64,000 nt of DNA from Blasia pusilla. Its lineage: Eukaryota > Marchantiophyta > Marchantiopsida > Blasiales. The position numbers and the translations under genes are program-made. The DNA lies in the NCBI GenBank assembly GCA_050084515.1, contig CM114271.1:1054001-1118000 (forward strand), given 5' to 3'. Shown piece by piece: positions 21,316-33,500 of this stretch. Below the pieces are notes generated by a model. It saw only the letters and a program-made list of their open reading frames with translations. It was not told the DNA's origin and ran no database searches. How positions within the stretch are numbered: position 1 is the stretch's first letter; each line of letters begins with the position of its first letter.

Positions 21316-24300
21316 TGTACCCGTTAGAGTAGCCTTGCGACCATAGACCCCTGGTTGGACGGTGCTAGAGACTGGGATGGGTGTGGAGAGAGGAAGAAGT
21401 GAAGAAGGTACTATATGAGAGGAGGGAGACACTCGCATATACTGTAAGTGCTGATCATACAAGTGTGTCCTCTCTTCCGTATGTGAAAAAGATTCTGTTT
21501 AAGCTCTAGATCAGTTGGACTACACCTGAATCTAACGAATGCATGATAGAGTGTAGAGGTCAAGGGAGCTGAGCTGTTCAGAGGCCTCCTTCGGGGATCT
21601 CCCAGTATTCATGAAAGTGTAGTGATGGACACACAGAGAAAGAGAGAAACAGATGGATCCCCACCTTTTCTTCTGAAGAAGAACAGAAGAAAAGGTGGGG
21701 ATCCATCTGTTTTGGAAATTGTTTCAGGTACACGCACTGTTGGGTGATGGTGAGTTGGAAGGAAGGTGAGCTACATGAATTCGGCGCTTGTCTTGAATTG
21801 CGGGGTGTTTCATGTCACTGTGCAGACTGGAGTCCGAGGCCAGAATTCATGTGCGGATAACAGATGCGAACAACACACGATGGGAGATTCCACAGTCGCT
21901 GATACCTAGGCCATCTTTCGACGATCCTTCATCACCCTCAGTCTCAACAAAGGGTGCGCTCGGCTTCTCCTACACAGCTGAGCCTTTCGGATTTGCCATC
22001 ACTCGTCTGTCAACCGCAGAGGTTCTCTTCAATTCCACTCCCACTTCCAACGATTTCGATGGTCCCAACAGCTTTGGGCCACTGGTTTTCAAGGACCAGT
22101 ATCTGGAGATTTCCACCTCGCTGCCTCACAACTCCGCCCTCTATGGATTGGGTGAGAGCACTCGGCCTGCTGGGCTTCGTCTCGCAGCTGGAGAACTCTT
22201 CACTCTGTGGAGCTCGGATATCGGAGAATTCAATGTCAACATCGATCTCTACGGCTCCTTTCCTTACTATCTGGATGTTAGAGAAGGGGGAAATACACAC
22301 GGAGTGCTGCTGCTCAACAGCAATGGGATGGACGTGTTCTACGAGGGAAGCTTCCTCACATTTAAGCCCATCGGCGGAATCCTCGATTTCTACTTCTTTG
22401 CAGGACCTACTCCTGCCGCTGTTCTCAGTCAGTACACTGAAATCGTAGGTCGACCTGCTGCCATGCCGTACTGGAGTCTAGGTACGCAATCCTCTCTTTG
22501 TCGTATGATGCCTTCATTGCAGACATCTGAAGCAGTGGTATACTTTCTCTGATGGTTACCTCTCTCTCCTTGCCATCTGCCTTCCTGTTGCACGGTCATC
22601 GTTATTGGTGACTACATAGTCCTCCCTAGTGTTCTCGAAAATTGCGTGGCTGAGATTGTTGTGGAAGAAAGCCCACAGATATCGCTTTCTGGAATCCTGC
22701 CACTCGCGAACTGCTTTCTGCTGCTCATCTCGTGACACTCTGACCTGATCATGGTGACGACAGAGATTAAAACAACCGACTAGAGGATGACAGAGTATTA
22801 GAATATATTCTAGCAAATCTGAGTACTGCAGTTTTTCTTGTTATCCTATTGAAAAGCGCTGGGAATTCGAACCTGTTCCCATTCGGTAGGTATCGGTCAC
22901 AGTTCCTTGAGCAAGTGTTCAGTTCCTACGATGGATTTAATCACCAAACTTGTCCCCATTAGTGTCCTTTGAGGTTCGGGTCATCACCATACCTGGAGTA
23001 AAAGTCCCCTATAGACTAAAGGCTCTGCAGATACCTTCGACATGGCAAGATTCTGAACTCGTTCGCACCATGGACTGTCTACGCAAACCTCGCAGTTCCC
23101 GAAGTTGGGACGGGATGCGATCTTGATGACCCCATCACTGAAATCGCCTACAGATGTTCTGAATTGTGCCCTTACTCCGTCCAAATTCCGTATTGCAATT
23201 GCATCACGCAGCGTGGCTTATTCTTGACTGTTCGGAGATGGGGTTTTTGGGAAACAGGACTCCATCAATGCCGATGGGGATACAAGAATGTGAAGGAGCT
23301 GCAGGAAGTTGTGGCGAAGTACACTGAAGCGAACATCCCACTGGAAGCTATCTGGTCGGACATCGATTACATGGATCACTACAAGGACTTCACCTTAGAC
23401 CCAGTGAACTATCCACAAGAGGAGCTGGCGGCCTTTCTCGAGCAGTTGCACTCAGGTGATCGATACTATGTACAAATCATTGATCCTGGTAAGTATTACT
23501 TACAAGCCTTGCAATTTCATGGGGGATTCTCTTTGCTCTCAGACGTCAAGCTCTTCTCGTCGTGTGCAATTGTTAGACAGCGGGGGATTGATGATTCGAA
23601 CCTGTGGATTACGCGACTGCAGGCATCGCAACGGATGAGAACTACGGCACTTTCACTCGAGGGATTGAACATGACATCTTTTTGAAAGAACTGGACGGCT
23701 CACGGTTCTTGGCGCAGGTATGGCCTGGGCCTGTGTACTTTCCAGACTTCCTGCACCCGCGTATCCAAGACTACTGGACTTCGGAGATCGAAAGGTTCCA
23801 CAAGGTCGCCGCCTTCGATGGTCTCTGGATTGACATGAACGAGGACTCGAATTTCTGCACCGGTGTCGCCTGCTCCATCGGCACCATTCCATCCGACAAG
23901 AGTTTCGAATCCCTCATCACATGCTTCTTGAACTGCAGCGCTTCCAGCAACACGAAGTGGGAGAATCCTCCTTACTCGATCCACAACGCCAACGGACCGG
24001 AGCCGCTCAACCACAAAACAATCGGTGTGGCTGTGGCTCACGCCGGTGGAGAGCTGGAATACGACACTCACAATCTCTACGGTTTCTCCGAAGCCATAGT
24101 CACAAACAGGGCGCTCGTTTCTCTCTTCGGAAAGCGCCCCTTTCTTCTCTCCCGATCCACATTTCCTGGAGCCGGCGCGTACACTGCACATTGGACAGGC
24201 GACAATGCAGCGACGTGGGATGAATTAGCCTACTCCATCGTGGGAGTTTTGAACTCGGGATTGTTCGGTATTCCGATGATAGGAGCAGACATCTGTGGAT

Positions 24301-25277
24301 TCTCAGGCATCACAACAGAGGAGCTGTGCAGTCGGTGGATCGAGGTGGGAGCATTCTACCCGTTCGCTAGAAACCATGGCGACATCCAATCCAATCGCCA
24401 CGAGCTTTACGTGTGGGATTCTGTGGCCGAAATCTCCCGTTCCGTTCTCGGTATGAGGTACCGCCTCTTGCCATACCTTTACACTCTGGTGTATGAGGCT
24501 CACACATCCGGAGCTCCCATGGCCAGGCCTCTTTTCTACGAATTTCCCTCAGATTCCAACACTTGGGATGTTGACTTCCAATTCCTTCTCGGCAAAGCTC
24601 TTCTGGTGTCACCGGTCTTGACGGAGGGTGCCACCAGCGTGGATGCGTACTTCCCCACGGGAACGTGGTACAATCTGTTCGATCACACGCAGGTGATCAG
24701 CGAAACAGGTCGAGGCTCCATTAGAACTTTGCAGGCGCCCTTGGGAACTATCAACGTGCACGTTGCCGGGGGCTCCATCGTCGTAATGCAGGACGAAGCA
24801 CTAACCACAGCGCAAGCTCGCAGCACCAATTTCACTCTGCTCGTTGCATTCTCGGGCTCGTTTCCAGCTCAAGACTCGAGAGCTTCTGGCGAGCTCTTTC
24901 TAGACGACGGAGAAAGGCTGGAGATGCAGCTTGACGATGGATCCTCCACGCTGGTCACGTTCCACGCCATAGCATCGGAAACAGGAGGCTCGGTGGAATC
25001 AACACCGACGTTCGGAGATTTTGCGCTCAAGCATGTGCGATCTTGTGTCCACGAAATCATCCTTCTAGGTCTTCCCAACCCTCTGCCGCCCTCGGCGTCA
25101 GCCCTCACTCTCAACGATCGATCTTCCCCTGATTCTGTCACCATCACCAGTACCGCTCCCTCGGTCGTGCATATCTCCAATCTGCACCTCCCTTTAGATC
25201 AGAAGTTCTCCGTAGCTTGGCATCTCACTACAGTCTCCAGCGTCGTCACAACCTTCTCGCGCTTGAGCGATGAATAG
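20936..25277 (+). CDS. GH31 alpha-glucosidase / alpha-xylosidase, secreted, 4 exons
   Basis: Exons 20936-21156, 21826-22481, 23258-23488 and 23623-25277 join to 920 aa with consistent phases, close to plant XYL1 and alpha-glucosidases (about 900-915 aa). These enzymes remove terminal alpha-linked glucose or xylose; XYL1 trims xyloglucan oligosaccharides in the cell wall. Seen: a hydrophobic signal peptide (about residues 7-25), GYRLVSI, VRITDANNTRWEIP, ALYGLGE, the catalytic WIDMNE with nucleophile Asp near residue 440, HWTGDNAATWDEL with acid/base Asp near 563, and GIPMIGADICGF. The C-terminal beta domains follow. The start could also be Met7, which gives an equally good signal peptide. Xylosidase and glucosidase activity cannot be separated by eye; the N-terminal GYRL-SI pattern leans towards XYL1-like. 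Confidence 0.95.
21265..21313 (+). repeat. GA microsatellite in GH31 intron 1
   Basis: An uninterrupted GA run of about 49 bases inside the first intron. Confidence 0.97.
21342..21455 (+). repeat. Dispersed repeat copy A (GH31 intron 1)
   Basis: Shares a ~115-bp segment with 32366-32505, including agagactgggatggg, agagaggaagaagtgaagaa and atatgagaggagggagaca in the same order. The copies sit in introns of two different genes, in sense orientation to GH31 and antisense to the EDR2-like gene. Confidence 0.85.
21647..21712. repeat. Perfect 28-bp inverted repeat (hairpin) in GH31 intron 1
   Basis: Arms 21647-21674 and 21685-21712 are exact reverse complements, separated by a 10-nt purine-rich loop (gaagaagaac). 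The arm contains GATGGATCCCCACC. The transcript would form an uninterrupted 28-bp stem, about 110 bp before the exon 2 acceptor. Confidence 0.93.
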
Positions 25278-25885
25278 TCTCCCAAGCGTTTTTCATTTCA
25301 CTGATTGACTTCGATATCATCCCGTGGCACATTCTTGAGTTCTGAAAACCTCCATACCTGCGCGCATCTGTCCGACAGCATCCTCAGAGCTTTCTCGCGC
25401 GGTAGGGCATTGTTTGTTGTATCCTCATAGTTATCAATAGCCAGCAGATCTTTCTCGCGATTTGGAGATGAGTAGTCTCGTTCCTTTTGACATCGGATAA
25501 CGTCCGGCGTCCCTTGGATACAACAGTCTTTTGCTGGCACGTTCTTCAGCTAAAACCTTATCCACATATGCGGGCGTGTGTCCCAACAGCTAACTAGCAT
25601 CATCCTCATAGCTTTCCTTCTCCTCGGGAGATGAATAATCGGTTTCGCGTTTCGCGTTTCAAGCACACCGCATTAAACAATCTGTTGCTAGCACATTCTT
25701 GAGCTCAAACATTATCGTTAGCTGCGGGCGTGTCTCCCAACAGCTAACTAGCCTCAGCCTTCCTTCCCCTCGGGAAATGAATAATCTCTGTTCTCGATTG
25801 TAAACCGACACTGTTCGGCGTTTGGCGTTTCAAGCACACGGCTTTGAACAATCTGGGCCTGTACACATTCTTGAGATCATATGTT
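25262..25885 (+). repeat. Four-unit tandem array starting at the GH31 stop codon
   Basis: Units of about 150-210 bp share two anchors. The first is gAtGAaTAgTCtc near 25268, 25466, 25630 and 25778; the second is gcacattcttgag near 25327, 25537, 25691 and 25864. The second half adds cccaacagctaactagc and gcgtttcaagcacac. The first copy of the first anchor contains the GH31 TAG stop, so the array was seeded from, or now overlaps, the end of the coding sequence. It probably makes up the 3' UTR. Confidence 0.8.
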
Positions 25886-27592
25886 CACTACTGCTCACTT
25901 ATTAATGATTTACTGTCTTATCACCTCAGTAATATCAACTTTTCCTCTTCCCATGTTGTGAACTTCAACTTGTGAATTTTCCCATTTCAACTTGGACTTC
26001 GGCAAGCGATTCTCCAAAAATAGTTTTTAACTTCAATTATCTTAGTCTTTCCAGTCCATTCAGTGGTTAACTTATTCAAACTAGCACATGTAAATATCTG
26101 CTCTTGCATTTGTGCAAAGGTTTAAAGTCGTTTCCTTGTTAATATTGTCCTGATTTCCAAGTAACTAAATTTTTGTAAGGTCGACGAGTGTGAAGGCGTA
26201 AACCCCTACTCAAGAAGCTTTGTAAGAGAAATTGTACATGGGCATAAAGACCTGCAAGAGTGAGCACATGAGACTAATGAGGTTATGTGCATTTAAACAT
26301 GAGAGATTCATATGATAGTTACAATACGACCTCCTTCACTTCCTAAGATAATGCTTGGAGTCTTGATTAAACCAGTGAGAGTGGTTAGCCATGGCAACTT
26401 ACACCACTAACTCACCACCAACTTCCGAAACTATGGTGGGTAGGTGCGCACACACATTCTCAGATGGTAAATTTTCACAAATGTTCACACTCTAGTGTCA
26501 TGAAACTTCTAGATTCTCTCCATTGCATTGAAACTTCATTGAAAGCCATCTTCAAGCCTAACTCAAGGAGCGAGTACCTAGTCGATTGTATCACAATACT
26601 ACAATGGTATATACCGCGACTTCATTGCCATGGTAAGTTGGTATTTATGTATCACAGTACTACAATGGCTTCTGCCCCGAGTTCCTTGCCATTTTAAGAT
26701 CTCGAATACCAAGACCACCCTCCAAACTATCTCCATAGATGGCAGAAGATTTGGGATTTTAATCATTAAATCATCATACATAATGCGAATGTAACCCGAA
26801 GTACACCTCCCACCCGAACGGATATAACCCGAAGTACAGACCCAGGAAAGTTAGGTGATACACAAATAATTAAACCAACCAAAAATACTATAACATTGAA
26901 TAAATCATGGCCTCTAAACATTTCATGGATGCATTCCCTAGGATACTACTCGGTACTGGCCAAGACCCTACTATCAATTCAGCAAGTTTTTTCCACCTTC
27001 TTGTTAAAAAATGAAGACATATCTCTGCTCCGTCAGATTTACAAATGTGGAGACTCAAGTAGTCACATTCGTTTATAGAAAATGTGGGTCAGTACATGGG
27101 AGATGCTCTTTTAAGGATTTCTGGATGTACCCCATCTTTGGATGTGATGCTCACATTTGGCTATATTACATGGATGGAATTGTGGGTTTCATCCATTAAA
27201 TGGACTGCAGTAGTTACACAAAAAACTGGTACACTATCTCTGTTTGTTCCATCCATTATTGCAATTCTAAGGTCCCGTCCATATCTGATTTTCTGTTTAG
27301 TAAGCAGAAAAATGTTATGAAGGTTGAAATTGGTATGTAGAGGCTGCAAGATCAGTGTAATTATGTGAGGGTATAGGAACTACATCTGCAGTCCACATGA
27401 AGACCCATAGTTCTACTACATCACCAAACGGGTGGACACAATTGCTTCCTGTCTAACGAGACTGTCCTGAGTCTTTGGACTTCATTAATTTTACAAGTTC
27501 TTGTGTTACAGATAAAAATGGTTCTCTAATGGCTTTACCACCCCACTGACTTGTGGGGTGGAGAATTCAATTCTAAGTTTTACGACTTCGTA
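25886..27592. other. Intergenic stretch between convergent GH31 and EDR2-like genes
   Basis: No conserved frame on either strand. It separates the 3' ends of two convergent genes, so it should hold both polyadenylation regions. A 61-bp tandem duplication lies at 26587-26694. Confidence 0.4.
26587..26694. repeat. 61-bp tandem duplication
   Basis: TGTATCACA-TACTACAATGG starts at 26587 and 26648, with a similar remainder ending ttcattgccat / ttccttgccat. Confidence 0.75.
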
Positions 27593-30500
27593 TCATTCTG
27601 GCAGCGCTGGAACTGCTTTGTGTATGTCCAAGTAAGAAAGTCTACATGTCCCCAAAAGATGCTCAGGAAGTTCATCCTCCGTATTTGCCTGCATAAAACT
27701 TACAAATCTTAGATAGTTGGTAGACATCAAATGCACAGTGCAAGTTAAACCTTCCACATCAGACGACTCAAAAACTCAACAAGAGAAGAGTTATCCAACA
27801 AGTTATTGACCTTGCACATCATATTCGATAACTTACAACAACTGTGCATCACCGTACCTGTATAAGGAAAGCCATTTCAATAACTAGCTTACTGAGGTAC
27901 CCCACCACAAGATTCACCACCCCCTTTGCAACGGAAGATGAACCAATGTCCACATCCAGCTGCAGGTACCAAACATATTGATGAGTTACAATGTCAGCTG
28001 CATGTCAGCGCACACATGAAGGTAAAGCAAATCTTGTTCAAAACTCATCAACTCAAAATTTTGAGTCTCCCATAAATGAACTAAGCATACCCATGTGTAC
28101 AGGATATCCTCTAATGAGAGCAGAAGATTTCAGATCTGCCAATCCACAATATGTACCTCAATATAATTACTTCCCGTGTGGTAATTAATAGTCAGGGCCT
28201 GACCAATCAAGCAGGCTGTTTTCCCCACACTTTGTTTTACTATCCAGGAGCCCTGCAATCACATCACATTACAGGATTAGGTACTGGATTTGAAGCCGCT
28301 TTAACTTACACCATGAGTGCCAGCCCTGAAACTCCAATAGTAAGTATCTCATCATTGGGGACATGTAGACTTTCATGTAGATGATGTACAATGTCATCAT
28401 CTCACATCGGTGAACAGTAGTCAAGCCCTAAAAAATCAGTCAGAAATGTGTACCTTTGCTATGTGAGGAATGAGCTTGAAACGAGCATTCCGTAACCTAT
28501 CATCCCCATTTACAAATTTTTCGAGTAGTGGATCATCTTCTAAACGTCTGTGCGTCATGTAGTACAAAGCTAGTGAATAAGTTGTCGCCCCAGGAACCTG
28601 TGCAAAGAGAAATATAAATGCAATAAATACATCATCTTTTTCCAAATTCCACTTCATGACAATTTTGGAATATTCTGGTAAAATTCCAACAAAAAGGGCA
28701 GAAATAGATGTTAAGTAATCTATAAGATAGCATGTCCAGGAAATGCTACTCAATCCACATCCATTAATCTACAGTGACTCTTAACTAAAAGATTCACCAG
28801 CACTCGCCTATTTTGATTGTGCACTTCACATAAAAACCACTGTGAGAGAAGACATACTTGAAGATTGATGACAAAAAAGAATGGTGGGTGATCTTTCCCA
28901 TGTGTTCTCTGTAGAAGACCATTTCAAAAAACGTGATAATTAGTACCGCTAGCTCAAACTGTAGCTAGTTCATGCAAATGACTTGGACCCTTCCTTCCAT
29001 AACAAGAGGAAAAAATGCCTAATCCTTGGAACTATGTTAAACAGTTCAGTTGCTGCTGGACAAGAGCTGCGACTCTGCAGACCTGACCTGAAGATCTTTC
29101 TCCATTTATGTGTACAGGTTGAAAGAGCATCCATAAAGATCCATCTAGCTAGAGTATGATTAATATCCCAGTGCAACTGTACTTACACAGAGAGGAGACT
29201 CAAGACATATGACAAACCTGGAATCTGGATGTAATTGTCTGGACTACATTACTAGGACGACTGGCAAGATGATCCTCCCGCTTATTAGACTTCAACCAAT
29301 CAGCTGATATAAATTGCATCCACGGTTCCTCCGCTTTCACCTTCACTCCAGATCATTAATCCATTAGATCCTCCTAACTGCATCTTTTACCACCTCACTT
29401 CATATCAACAATGGCAAGAAACTGGACTCCATCTTCTTATATTCAAACTTGCAACACCATGAAATACCAGGGATACGGAGATTGTGCAGTACTTAGATAA
29501 GGATATTGTGCAGTATTTACAAAAAAATATCTGTGACAGCATGTGTACCTTTCGGTTGTTCCTCAAATACTGTTTACCACGGATAAGGAAAGTATCCACA
29601 TCAGCCGTGTTCCAGCAGCTAGACGTAACACATTCTGAGCTTTTCAAAAGAGAGCCTTCTTTGCAGAGGTTCTCAACCACATCTTCGTCGTCAATTCCAA
29701 CCTCACTGTGTTGTTTCTTCTGTACTGCTTGTCAATTGTGAAGCGTTTCAGGAGATTAACACCATTACATTTGATTGACTGAGACGAACATAGATCTTTC
29801 AGAAAGTTTACTTCTACTCAAAGGTTCTCAATTCAAACGTGGCCTGCCATTTCCTTGGTACTTTTTTTCTCTTAAATGTACTAAAATTGACTCCTTATGC
29901 TGTGCATCATTTAATTTACTATAAAACCTCTGATAGGGGCCTTGTCAGACTTTTTTATCCATCATGACTTTACACTTTTAAAGATATATTATTGGTAAAA
30001 AGTTGGAAAACTAAAAATGACTTAGTATTACCTGATGATGCCAGGTCATGTAAACGTTTCACAATAGTTGCCGCCGCAGAAAGCTTAGGAGCCCCAGGAG
30101 ACTGTAGACCCAATTGAACAAACAACTCAATTAATTATTCATCACTGTAGACGGCTCAACTTTGTAGTAATCTTAGCTAAATCACTCACAGCTCCATGAT
30201 TTCAAATCTGAGTCTCAGATCTTCACTAAGTTCGGTCTACATCATAGCCATGGTGATTTACATAGGAGATTACAAGAATAGGAACAGTTGAACTAGAACT
30301 AGAGTATACCTACTGAAAGCCAGACTATGCTTGTGGGTGTACCTGTAAGAAATCAGACATTAGGATTGCTGATTGTCAGCAACCTACCTCTATTGTCAAC
30401 TAGTAGTTAGTTATAAGTCCAGGACAGGAATGGCTTCCCAGTGACACACAAGTGAACAGCAACAGGTGTCACTAGTGAGAGACTAAGCTATCATGAACGT

Positions 30501-33500
30501 GAATGGCATTCAGAAGAGGTTTAATGAGCTGAACGCTGCAAACCACATTCCTTCTGGGTGTCCATGTCTTCCATCAGTTCTGTCTCTGTGCTGTATAGAT
30601 CAGTCTAATCCTACCATTTCCAACAACACAATCTCTAGGTGCCCTCCCAATGGGAATAGTCCCTCCAGACTCATAAGCTAACAGATAATCATGTGCCCTT
30701 GGCAACAGGCAGGGTAACATGGTTTAAACAAGACTCGAGCGAAGGAAAGAGTGGGGTAGAAGAGCCGCCATGTAGCGCCTCTGAACATTAAGGTTCTGTC
30801 ACAGTTTCTTAATAAAACTTAAACAGTCAGAGTTCCAACACGAGTTCCAACACAATCACTAGGATTCCTACGTACTGTATCCTATTAACACACTATAAAG
30901 AATGCTTATATAACTATGGAAATAAACTCCTCATCTGATCATGGTGACATTCAAGGCCACTCTCATAAGCTTTCCCAGTAAGGCTCTACTTGAGGAAGTT
31001 TGTTCGCTTGATCTTTCTGTGCAGAAAATAAGAGTGAAATCCACAGCAACTGAAGCTCTGTTGTTAATTCAACTTGCTCACCCAGCCAAATGAATAAAAG
31101 ACCTAGCATTTCCAAACCTACATACCTTACAGTCTTTGTATTTGCCACCCTCCTCTGAAGTCCCTTCTACTTCCTCATAACATCTAGACCCGTCATAGCC
31201 AACAGGGTCTTTCCACCAGGAAGGATCTTCTTGAACGTCATAGAATTCATCTCCTTCACCCAACTGCAGAAATGGACTGTTACCATCCGGTGTATTGTCT
31301 GGAGTTTCACATGTCTCTTCAAGTTTCGGGGAGGTTCCACCTGCCTTTTCTTCAGCAAATTTACCTAAGCCATGTCCATTAGCGCCATCTTTTACTAAAG
31401 AATCCGCGGAGGGTGAGGCCACAAGCAGAGGGGTAGTTGGCCTGACTTTGTACAGTTCTCTTAAAGCTGCAAGGCAATAAGATTAACATTCCGCAATTAT
31501 GTCAGAAATAAACCTTCCAAAGCTTTAGTAAAATTGGTACTTCACTCCAACTCCACAGCCCACTAGACATCCAAAAATGAGACCCTACAGCATTTGAGCT
31601 TGTAGTTCCAGTTACCTGCAACTCGTTCAAGAACCCGTAGAGTTACTTCTTGTCCACATTTGGAGTTCAAACAGGACTGCCAAACTTTCCATTCAGCCAT
31701 GATCATGTGCTTCACTAGTGACCGATTGTAATGATTACCATGCTGCGGAAGAGGAGAAATCACATACCCACCACCTGGTTCAACTTAGCCGTTAGTATTT
31801 TTAAGATGTATTTAGTAGAAAAAGAGTTTCAGTATGTATATGAATCCTGTAAGACTTGAGATTGCTGACAAAACTTCCACCATCACCTCAAAGCAATTCA
31901 GAGCCATTACATAGATTTTGAAAACTGTCATTTTGGCCACAGAAAGCTTTAACATCTCCAAGTACTTTAGGCATATATCTCTAAACACTTACTCTTCAGC
32001 TTTGCACGGACAGAGCCTCGGCGAGACGGACATTTAATATGAGTTACTGAGCGATAAAGTATTACTGCAAACAACCAGCCCAGAAGGAGATTTGAGAAAT
32101 AATTCGTGACAACAAAGAGAAAAAAAGACAGTCAATTGTGGATGATTCACTTGCGAAAGGCATTACGTATCATTTAGAACCGGCAGAGGATGGTAAACAG
32201 TACATGCTAGGAACTTTCAAAGGAATATGAGGAGAGATGCAGCTACCATAAGAGCCATCCTCCTCCCGTCTCCAGTAGCGAAGAAGTACCAAATCTCTAG
32301 GCTTCATATGCCTGTGTTCCAGAGACAAAATATAGTTATTAAGCAGTGCCAGTCATAGCCTGGTAACCATAGATCCTGTGCCATGATTGGATAGTACTAG
32401 AGACTGGGATGGGCGCAGAGAGAGGAAGAAGTGAAGAAGGCATCATATGAGAGGAGGGAGACAATATCATGTAATGTGAGTATGGCCATACAAAGTGCTG
32501 GTGTGGAATTTCCAACTGTCGACCAAGAAGCTCTTTACGACACGGAGACTATAAGTTAATACAAACCATGGAATCCAGCTTGTCTGGAGTTGTTTGTGGA
32601 TAATGTCAGTATGTCCATCAATGTGCTCAACAACTCTTCCTCGTAAATAGCAGAAATCCCATCTGCACAACCCTAGGAGGCATTAGGAAACAACTTGCCT
32701 CCACTAGGTCTGCCAGCAGCACTAAAAGATTCCACCAAACATTTGCAGAAGCTGGGTAAATATCAGAAAGAAAGACTTCTAAAGAAACTGGGAAACGACT
32801 TTACTATTTAGGTTTCAGTGTAGCCTACTCAGCACGTGAAGGTCCCAGTGCCATGACTGTCTCAAAGATGGACTCACAGGGGGCATTTACAACACCAACA
32901 GCCATAAAAGCTGGTTGGTCTTCTTTTAGCTGTGTCACAGATAACAAGTACCATCAGGTTTAGCAGCAGAAATTTCAAACCAAATGTAAATGCTTACACT
33001 CACAGAAATTGAAGTTTGGTGTTACCATATTTAGACATCCGAAATTTGGATGATCAGTTGTCTCCATAAATATCCGCAAACCTGTAAAAGAAAACTAGAT
33101 GCTTTTACATACAACCATGAAAATTCATCTACAAGCACTAATGAAAAAGTTCTAAAAGAAGCCTCCAGAACACACACGAGAATTTGAAAGATTTCTTAGT
33201 TTCAACTAACCCTGTGTGAGAAGGCTTACCATTCTTACAGCCAATTATCTTCCAAGGTGATGTAGCCACGACATCTGGAGATCCTTCTTTAAATGACAAA
33301 GCACCTGTCCAGTCTGGCACACCTAGACAAGCAGATTAAGTAGACATTAAAACTCATACCTCAAAAGAGTCTATGGAGCACGTGCTCATCTCATCTCCAC
33401 AGCCAGTCCAGAGAGAGCAAAAAGATCTGATATGTGTCAAAGATTACACATCATTGTCTAAGTCTGATTTCTAGCACTGTTACTAGAAATCTAGATCGGA

